Source: Caulobacter sp. | GTDB taxonomy: Bacteria > Pseudomonadota > Alphaproteobacteria > Caulobacterales > Caulobacteraceae | Assembly (NCBI GenBank): GCA_014378155.1 | Contig: JACMOF010000338.1 | Location: forward strand, 1-6,130 | Direction: 5' to 3' | Length of the DNA: 6,130 nucleotides | Position numbers and translations under genes: made by a program | Shown here: piece by piece, positions 1 through 6,130 of the stretch | Numbering within the stretch: the stretch's first letter is position 1 | Layout: each line of letters begins with the position of its first letter | Notes under the pieces: generated by a model | What the model saw: the letters and a program-made list of their open reading frames with translations, nothing else | Database searches by the model: none | What the model was told of the DNA's origin: nothing

Positions 1-1947
<1,947 letters not shown>

Positions 1948-3207
1948 CTAATGATCGTGGCTCGCGCCGGACTTCTCGATGTCCGCGCGAATGAGGAAGG
2001 CGCCGTCGGTGACGTACTGGGTTCCAGGCTCCAGGCCGCCCAGGACTTGCGTCCATTCGGGCGTGCGGACGCCAAGCTCCAGCATCCGCACCTCGTAGCT
2101 GTCGCCGACCTTGGCGAACACTACCTCGAAGTCCCGGAAGTGCTGGATGGCCTTGGTCCGCACCGCCAGGGCCGCCGGTCGCGAGCCGACGGTGACGGCG
2201 CCCTCGACGCCCAGGCCCGGCCGCCAGGCGGGGCCGGCCCCATCGGGCAGATGGACGTGGGCCAGCTGGGTTTGGCTGGCCATGTCGGCCGAGGGCAGGA
2301 TCGACTCCACCGTGGCCAGGATGCGGTCGGTCCCCGACAGGCTGCGCACCTCGACGCTCTGGCCGACCCGGACCCGCTCGGAGTCGCGCGGATAGACGAA
2401 CAGCTCGGCGTGAAGCTTGGTCGGATCGGCGATTACGAAGATCGGCCGGTCATGGGCCACGTCGCCGACATTGCTGTTCTTCTCGATGATCTGGCCCGAG
2501 ATCGGGGCCGGGATCGAATAGGTCTGCAGGCTCTCAGACGACTCGACGCGGGCCACGATCTGGCCCTTGCGGACCATCTGGCCCAACTCGCCGCGCAGGC
2601 TCATGATCCGGCCGGGATACCAGGCGCGGACCTCGCCCTTGCCTTCCGGCGTTACTTCGATCCGACCGTTGAGCGTCACGGTCTCGCCGATCGCCATGGG
2701 GCCGGCCGTCTCGATCTTGACGCCGCCGGCCTGGGCGGCCTGGGCGGTCATGGTCGTGCGGCCCTCATAGGAGGCATAGCGCCAGGCGTGCGTCCTACCG
2801 CCCTCGCCGGCGCTGACCGCCACGTCGAACGAGTGCGGCTCGGCCACCACGCCCGCGCCGCGCAGATAGTCTTCCCGCGGATTGAAGGTGAAGCGATCCA
2901 CCTGGCCGCCAAGCCTGGTCAGGGCTACGTCGAGGGTCACCTGGCGCGGATCGACCGGCTTGTCCTTGCGGTAGGGATAGAAGCGGAACTCCGGCTCGAC
3001 GCCGGTCTCGAAGATCGTCACCTCCAGGCTGAAGTCGCCGTCGCGCAGCAGGCGGCCGTTGTGGGGGCCGCGCTCGAACTCGGCTTCGGCCTCGCCATGG
3101 TCATCGGGCTTGGCGGCCTTGTCGCCGGCCCCGCAGGCGGTCAGGCCCAGGGCGGCCGTGCCGAGAAGCAGCGCCCACAGGGGGCGGCGGGTCAGGGTCG
3201 GGTTCAT
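1948..3207 (-). CDS. czcB: CzcB-type RND periplasmic adaptor (membrane fusion) lipoprotein
   Basis: Membrane-fusion protein that joins the CzcA pump to the CzcC channel; 419 residues, full length. The N-terminus has a short basic region, a hydrophobic stretch and a lipobox LTAC with Cys25, so it is probably a lipoprotein. Residues about 47-150 form the extra N-terminal domain found in CzcB-like heavy-metal adaptors. A barrel-sandwich/lipoyl pair follows (about 193-262; the second half contains PAPISGQIIEKNSNVGD), with no long alpha-hairpin inserted between the halves. The beta-barrel (about 265-340) and membrane-proximal domain (about 345-410, ending GLEPGTQYVTDGAFLIRADI) complete it. The C-terminus ends SHDH and there is a DDHGEAEAEFE stretch after the lipid anchor, both plausible metal contacts. 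The ATG at 3207 overlaps the czcC TGA by 4 nt (ATGA) and has GGAG 8 nt upstream (3216-3219). The open frame continues far upstream inside czcC but only as a shadow; the lipobox fixes this start. Confidence 0.96.
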   Translation of the reverse strand: MNPTLTRRPLWALLLGTAALGLTACGAGDKAAKPDDHGEAEAEFERGPHNGRLLRDGDFSLEVTIFETGVEPEFRFYPYRKDKPVDPRQVTLDVALTRLGGQVDRFTFNPREDYLRGAGVVAEPHSFDVAVSAGEGGRTHAWRYASYEGRTTMTAQAAQAGGVKIETAGPMAIGETVTLNGRIEVTPEGKGEVRAWYPGRIMSLRGELGQMVRKGQIVARVESSESLQTYSIPAPISGQIIEKNSNVGDVAHDRPIFVIADPTKLHAELFVYPRDSERVRVGQSVEVRSLSGTDRILATVESILPSADMASQTQLAHVHLPDGAGPAWRPGLGVEGAVTVGSRPAALAVRTKAIQHFRDFEVVFAKVGDSYEVRMLELGVRTPEWTQVLGGLEPGTQYVTDGAFLIRADIEKSGASHDH

Positions 3208-4499
3208 GGTTGAAGCTCCGTGCGGGCGAGCATCGCGTGCGCGCCGGTCAGGCGATCCAGGGCCGCCCCGTCTTGATGGAAGGACTTGAGGATTTCGACC
3301 CGGCGGGTCCTGGCGTCGATCAGGGCGCGTTGGGCGGCGATGACGTCGAGATAGCTGAAGCCGCCGCGATTGAAGCCGTCGCGAACCAGGGTTACGGCGC
3401 GCTCGGCATTGGGCAGCACCTCCGCGTCGGTCCGCTTGACCTCGGCGGCGGCGGCCGCGCGGCGAGCGATCAGGCGGGCGATCAGGCGCTCGCGTTCGAT
3501 CTGGAAGGCGCCCAGATCGGCCGCGATCACCGCCCGTTCGGCGCGGGCCCGGTCGATGGCGCCGCGGTTGGTGTCGTAGCGGCCCAATGGGATGGTCGCG
3601 CCGACCACCAGGGCCACCGCGCCTTCGTCCTGCAGGTGGCGAACACCGAGACTGACGGTCGGGTCCTGCACCGCGCGGCTCTGTTCGACGGCGATGCGGG
3701 CGGCGGCGATGTCCTGCTCGACGGCCAGCAGCTTCAGGTCTGGCGTATCGACCGCAGCGGTCGCGCCCCCTGGGCGGCGGGTGTCTTCGAACAGGTCTTC
3801 CGTGACCGAGAACTCGGCCGAGCCGCCCCAATAGGCGGCCAGGGCCGCGCGCGCGTCGCGCCCGTTGGTCTGGGCCCGATCCAGGCTGACCCTGGCCTGG
3901 GCCAGTTCGGCGTCGGCGCGGGCCCCGGCGAACAGCGGGTCACGCGCGCCGGCCACGCGGCGGCTGACTTCCCGCTCGGCGCGCAGGGCCACGGCCAGGC
4001 GCTCTTCAGCCACGGCGACCTCGGCCTGCGCGGCCAGGACATCGACGAAGGCCAGTTGCACGGCCTTGGCCAGGTCGAGGCGCCGGACCTGGGCACGGGC
4101 TTCCACCAGGCCGATCTCGCGCTGCGCCAGGGCGGTGCGCGCCTGGCGCTTGCCGCCACGCTCATAGGTCTGCTGGTAGGACAGCGTGGCTTCGGTGCGG
4201 CCCAACGTCGAGAACGGCCCGCTGCCGGTGAAGTTCTCGACCTCCATTCCAAGGCTGGGATTGGGCCGGACATTGGCCTGGCGGACATTGGCTTTCGAGG
4301 CGTCGAGGCGGGCCTTGACGCCGGCCAGCGACGGGTCGGCCGAAAGGGTTCGCCGCAGCGCCTCGTCCAGCGACAGAGGCGCGGACGACGTTTGGGCGAA
4401 GGCGGGCGTGGCGACGATCAGGGCCGTGCTCATGATGAGCGCGCGCGCGTAGGCCGCGAGGCGACGCGCGGGCGCGCGGCCCGGCGAGGTCGGGGGCAT
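3204..4499 (-). CDS. czcC: CzcC-type outer-membrane channel of the RND efflux complex (TolC/OEP family)
   Basis: Outer-membrane factor forming the exit duct for the CzcCBA complex; 431 residues, normal length. It has a Sec signal peptide with a long basic n-region (two Arg pairs before residue 20), a hydrophobic core around residues 20-33 and a likely cut after TPAFA (35/36). There is no lipobox, so unlike many OEP proteins it is probably not lipidated. Two OEP repeats follow: the first has LSLDEALRRTL (42-52), NPSLGMEVENF and YERGGKRQAR; the second has VVGATIPLGRYDTNRGAIDR and, near the C-terminus, GFNRGGFSYLDVIAAQRALI. Long amphipathic Ala/Arg/Glu-rich helices between them match the periplasmic alpha-barrel. 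The ATG at 4499 is supported by GGAG (4507-4510) 7 nt upstream; an internal Met23 would lose most of the signal peptide's basic region. The gene follows a 70-nt gap with a hairpin, and its stop overlaps the czcB start. Confidence 0.95.
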   Translation of the reverse strand: MPPTSPGRAPARRLAAYARALIMSTALIVATPAFAQTSSAPLSLDEALRRTLSADPSLAGVKARLDASKANVRQANVRPNPSLGMEVENFTGSGPFSTLGRTEATLSYQQTYERGGKRQARTALAQREIGLVEARAQVRRLDLAKAVQLAFVDVLAAQAEVAVAEERLAVALRAEREVSRRVAGARDPLFAGARADAELAQARVSLDRAQTNGRDARAALAAYWGGSAEFSVTEDLFEDTRRPGGATAAVDTPDLKLLAVEQDIAAARIAVEQSRAVQDPTVSLGVRHLQDEGAVALVVGATIPLGRYDTNRGAIDRARAERAVIAADLGAFQIERERLIARLIARRAAAAAEVKRTDAEVLPNAERAVTLVRDGFNRGGFSYLDVIAAQRALIDARTRRVEILKSFHQDGAALDRLTGAHAMLARTELQP

Positions 4500-4523
4500 G
4501 GGAAATCTCCAAGGCAGGGATCA

Positions 4524-4544
4524 GCGCGGCCGAACGGCCGGCGC
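4524..4544 (-). other. GC-rich intercistronic hairpin between the His-rich gene and czcC
   Basis: The 70-nt gap holds CGGCC-GAAC-GGCCG, a 5-bp stem with a 4-nt loop, extended by three more G-C pairs (GCG/CGC) past a single bulged G. No U-run follows on the minus strand, so it is not a standard intrinsic terminator. It could limit read-through, mark an RNA processing site or shield the downstream czcCBA message. This is sequence inspection only, with no folding energy computed, and such stems are common by chance in high-GC DNA. Confidence 0.35.
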
Positions 4545-4569
4545 GGCTACAGACAGGTCGAGGTCTGGA

Positions 4570-5043
4570 TCAGGCCTTTGGCGGACGCTTCAGGCCGCAA
4601 CCGGCCAGGCCCGCATGATGAACGCTCCGCGCCGGCGCGACGCTCTGGCGGTGGGCGGGGGCCGCGAGGGGCATGGCCAGATCAACGCCCAGGCCAACGG
4701 CGTGGTGATCCACGTGGTGCTGATGCGGCTCGCCAGCGGGATCGCCGGGGCTGGCGGGATCGTCGATCGCCGCGTCGTCGCAATGGTGATGGTCATCCCC
4801 GACATCGCCGGCGGCCTGGGTCGCATGATGTCCGGCGTGGTCGGCCATCTCGAAGGCCTGCGCCGCCGTCTGACCGGCGAGCGACAGCGCGATCGCCACG
4901 CACAGCATGGCGACCCACCCGCTCGTTTGCCGAAACAGCGCCAAGCCCATGCCGACGGTGATGCGCCCGGAGCGTTCCTGATGCAAGACGCGCAAGGTCG
5001 CATTCGCGTGGACGATCCTCCGCGAGCCCGGTGGGCGCCTCAC
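4570..5043 (-). CDS. Small secreted His/Asp-rich protein, CzcI-like, in the czc operon
   Basis: 157 codons if the GTG at 5043 is used. That start overlaps the preceding gene's TGA (GTGA) and has AGGG (5051-5054) 7 nt upstream, so coupling favours it. An ATG at 4950 (residue 32) gives a neater signal peptide but lacks a clear ribosome site. The hydrophobic stretch VAMLCVAIALSLAG (44-57) ending in TAAQA implies Sec export with cleavage near residue 63. The mature part (about 94 residues) holds 14 His in clusters (HAGHH, HHHC, HQHH, DHH, HH), many Asp, and Cys88 and Cys149, consistent with binding periplasmic metal. The C-terminus GLKRPPKA resembles the ERPPR-like tail I recall from small proteins of czc/cop operons (CzcI-like or DUF2946-like); this is recognition by eye, not a search. 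The role is probably a periplasmic metal buffer or modulator of efflux (inference). The codon pattern matches its neighbours. Confidence 0.8.
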   Translation of the reverse strand: MRRPPGSRRIVHANATLRVLHQERSGRITVGMGLALFRQTSGWVAMLCVAIALSLAGQTAAQAFEMADHAGHHATQAAGDVGDDHHHCDDAAIDDPASPGDPAGEPHQHHVDHHAVGLGVDLAMPLAAPAHRQSVAPARSVHHAGLAGCGLKRPPKA

Positions 5044-5684
5044 GCCGCGGCCCTGAGTTCAGCCTGCGACTGGCGCACGATGACATAGGCCGATTGCAGG
5101 AAGACCCCAGCCAGGAAGACACCGGTGATCAGATCGGGCCAGCGCGATCCGGTCAACCAGACCAACCCTCCCGCGACAACCACGGCAAGGCTTTCGATCA
5201 GGTCATTGCGGGTGCAGAGCCAGACCGATCGTACATTGGCGTCACCATCGCGAAACCGCACCAGCAGCAGGGCGGCCAGGAGGTTGGCCAGAAAGCCCAG
5301 GACGCCAAGGCCAGTGATGACATTGCCCTGCGGCGGCGCGCCGGTCATCGCCCGCCAGATCGCGAAGCTCAGGACCGCGACAGCGACGACGGCGAGGCTG
5401 GCGCCCTTGAGCAGCGCGGCGCCGGCGCGGGTTCGCGTCGACCGGCCGATGACCCATAGGCTGATGGCGTAGGTGGCGCTATCGGCCAGGAAGTCCAGGG
5501 CGTTGGCCGCCAGGGCCGCGGACCCCTGCGACAGGCTGCCGAGCGCGACCGCGATGAAGGCCGCCGCGTTGATGGCGATTACCGCCGTCAGGATGCGGCG
5601 ATAGGCGGGCGAGGCGCCATCGAAGACGACGGACTGGCCGCAGCAACTGGTCGCGCAGGGTTTGGTGTCGGTCTCTACGGTCAT
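5040..5684 (-). CDS. Short CDF-like cation transporter, six TM segments, no C-terminal domain
   Basis: Member of the cation diffusion facilitator type, expected to move a metal ion from cytosol to periplasm by proton exchange; 214 residues against about 300 for a full CDF protein. Six hydrophobic helices are visible (about 31-51, 57-80, 92-113, 121-143, 163-179, 184-204). TM2 carries ALDFLAD with D64 and D68, matching the DxxxD half of the CDF metal site. In the fifth-helix half the usual HxxxD reads CTRND: Cys157 replaces His and Asp161 is kept. The cytoplasmic C-terminal domain is absent; the protein ends about ten residues after TM6. The N-terminus has a Cys cluster (C10, C14, C15) that could bind soft metals. 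I believe such short CDF proteins occur beside MerR regulators in other bacteria (established knowledge, from memory). First gene of the operon; the ATG has AAGGGA (5689-5694) 4 nt upstream, and the stop overlaps the next GTG by 4 nt. Confidence 0.88.
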   Translation of the reverse strand: MTVETDTKPCATSCCGQSVVFDGASPAYRRILTAVIAINAAAFIAVALGSLSQGSAALAANALDFLADSATYAISLWVIGRSTRTRAGAALLKGASLAVVAVAVLSFAIWRAMTGAPPQGNVITGLGVLGFLANLLAALLLVRFRDGDANVRSVWLCTRNDLIESLAVVVAGGLVWLTGSRWPDLITGVFLAGVFLQSAYVIVRQSQAELRAAA

Positions 5685-5707
5685 GGCGTCCCTTGAATCA
5701 GGAGGAC

Positions 5708-5738
5708 ACTCAGCTTCCTCTAGTGACTAGAGGAGCAA
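5708..5738 (-). promoter_or_regulatory. Putative MerR-controlled promoter of the efflux operon (19-bp spacer)
   Basis: Read on the minus strand, TTGCTC (5733-5738) would be the -35 and CTGAGT (5708-5713) the -10, separated by 19 bp that contain the dyad. Over-long 19-20 bp spacers are the hallmark of MerR-activated promoters. The -35 is fair; the -10 matches the TATAAT consensus at only two positions, so its exact placement is uncertain. Transcription would start near 5701, about 17 nt before the ATG of the CDF-like gene. Confidence 0.6.
5716..5734. promoter_or_regulatory. Putative MerR operator: 8-bp inverted repeat
   Basis: TCCTCTAG-TGA-CTAGAGGA is a perfect dyad with 8-bp arms around a 3-nt centre, in the middle of the divergent spacer. 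The size, symmetry and CTCTAG...CTAGAG character resemble operators of Cd/Pb-type MerR proteins as I recall them. It lies between the proposed -35 and -10 of the efflux operon, the position where MerR dimers bind. Confidence 0.8.
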
Positions 5739-5749
5739 GGGGCTATCAT
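5723..5749 (+). promoter_or_regulatory. Putative promoter of the merR-type gene
   Basis: TATCAT (5744-5749) matches the -10 consensus at five of six positions. GTGACT (5723-5728) could serve as -35 (four of six) but at a short 15-bp spacing. The operator dyad overlaps the -35 region, so the regulator would repress itself. Transcription would start near 5756, only a few nucleotides before the ATG at 5759. Confidence 0.45.
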
Positions 5750-5758
5750 GCGCCCACG

Positions 5759-6130
5759 ATGGAAAATCTCAGATCCTCGCCGGATGCGCCGCGCGCGATC
5801 GGCCAACTCGCCGCCCTCACGGGCGTTAAGGTCCCGACCATCCGCTTCTACGAGCAGATCGGTCTGCTGCCCGAACCGTCGCGGACATCGAGCGCCCGGC
5901 GACAGTATGACGCCGACGCCGTTCGACGGCTCACCTTCATCCGGCACGCGCGCCAACTGGGCTTTCCCGTGGAAGCGATCCGTTCGCTGCTTGAGCTTTC
6001 CGACCATCCCGATCGCTCCTGTGAACAGGCCAACCAGCTGGCGGCGCAACAACTCGCCGCCGTCGATGAGAAGATCGCCCAGCTGCAGACGCTGAGGCAG
6101 GAACTCCACCGTCTCGCCCATGCGGGTTGC
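5759..6130 (+). CDS. MerR-family metal-responsive transcriptional regulator, N-terminal 124 residues (3' end outside window)
   Basis: DNA-binding activator/repressor that untwists a long-spacer promoter when metal binds. The reading frame from the ATG at 5759 stays open to the window edge. The winged HTH is clear: AIGQLAALTGVKVPTIRFYE (13-32), then IGLLPEPSR and RRQYDADAVRRLTFIRHARQ (47-66), followed by GFPVEAIRSLLEL. A dimerisation coiled coil begins near residue 92. Cys88 (DRSCEQ) and Cys124 fall where CadR/PbrR/ZntR-type sensors have their first two metal-binding Cys; the third would lie beyond the window, so a Zn/Cd/Pb/Co sensor is likely but the metal cannot be named. It is transcribed away from the efflux operon, sharing a 74-nt spacer with an operator-like dyad. 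No good ribosome site precedes this ATG at normal distance (AAGGGG lies about 16 nt away). An ATG at 5748 in another frame gives no MerR sequence. Confidence 0.93.
   Translation, partial: MENLRSSPDAPRAIGQLAALTGVKVPTIRFYEQIGLLPEPSRTSSARRQYDADAVRRLTFIRHARQLGFPVEAIRSLLELSDHPDRSCEQANQLAAQQLAAVDEKIAQLQTLRQELHRLAHAGC

Noticed and set aside
3208..3831. Extension of the czcB frame upstream of 3207
   Set aside because: The extra Arg/Gly-rich sequence lies inside czcC in another frame. The lipobox and ATGA coupling place the true start at 3207.
3210..4961. A 583-codon open frame on the plus strand antisense to czcC and the His-rich gene
   Set aside because: Same shadow effect; no domain, no signal, and czcC on the other strand is unmistakable.
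4498..5088. A 196-codon plus-strand frame opposite the His-rich gene
   Set aside because: The opposite strand encodes a signal peptide and His clusters coupled to the operon; this frame lacks any such feature.
5748..6095. A plus-strand frame starting at the ATG at 5748 with a good ribosome-site spacing
   Set aside because: Its product is Arg/Ser/Pro-rich with no domain and overlaps the MerR coding frame throughout. The ATG also sits in the predicted -10.
5720..6121. A minus-strand frame opposite the MerR gene
   Set aside because: Antisense shadow of a strongly conserved MerR DNA-binding domain; no support of its own.

Overview
The window is high-GC, densely packed bacterial DNA. Codon use, gene order and protein character suggest an alphaproteobacterium, possibly of the Caulobacter/Phenylobacterium type; that placement is inference, since no taxonomic marker is present. 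The whole window is one heavy-metal resistance locus. Five genes run leftwards on the minus strand, and one divergent regulator runs rightwards at the right edge.

Right edge (5759-6130, +): the first 124 codons of a MerR-family metal sensor, cut by the window end. Its divergent intergenic region (5685-5758) holds a near-perfect dyad at 5716-5734. This sits inside a 19-bp -35/-10 spacer facing the minus-strand operon, the classic layout of a MerR-controlled promoter. The same segment has a good -10 for the regulator itself, placed so that its mRNA could be nearly leaderless.

Minus-strand operon, in transcription order: (1) a short six-helix cation diffusion facilitator (CDF)-like transporter, 5684-5040; (2) a small secreted His/Asp-rich protein resembling CzcI-type proteins, 5043-4570; (3) a CzcC-type outer-membrane channel, 4499-3204; (4) a CzcB-type lipoprotein periplasmic adaptor, 3207-1948; (5) a CzcA-type RND (resistance-nodulation-division) heavy-metal pump, 1938 to beyond position 1. 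Genes 1/2 and 3/4 overlap by 4 nt (GTGA and ATGA), and the czcA ribosome site overlaps the czcB stop codon. The one real gap, 4500-4569, contains a GC-rich hairpin.

The likely logic is that the MerR protein senses a divalent or soft metal (Zn, Cd, Co or Pb class) and opens the promoter. The CDF-like protein moves cytosolic metal to the periplasm, the His-rich protein binds or signals periplasmic metal, and CzcCBA expels it across the outer membrane. CzcA has the D402/D408/E415 proton-relay triad and lacks the CusA copper methionines by eye, which points to divalent cations rather than Cu/Ag. The system is a recognisable variant of known czc loci rather than a wholly new one. The less ordinary points are MerR control of the RND operon, the atypical CDF site, the His-rich protein and the possibly leaderless regulator.
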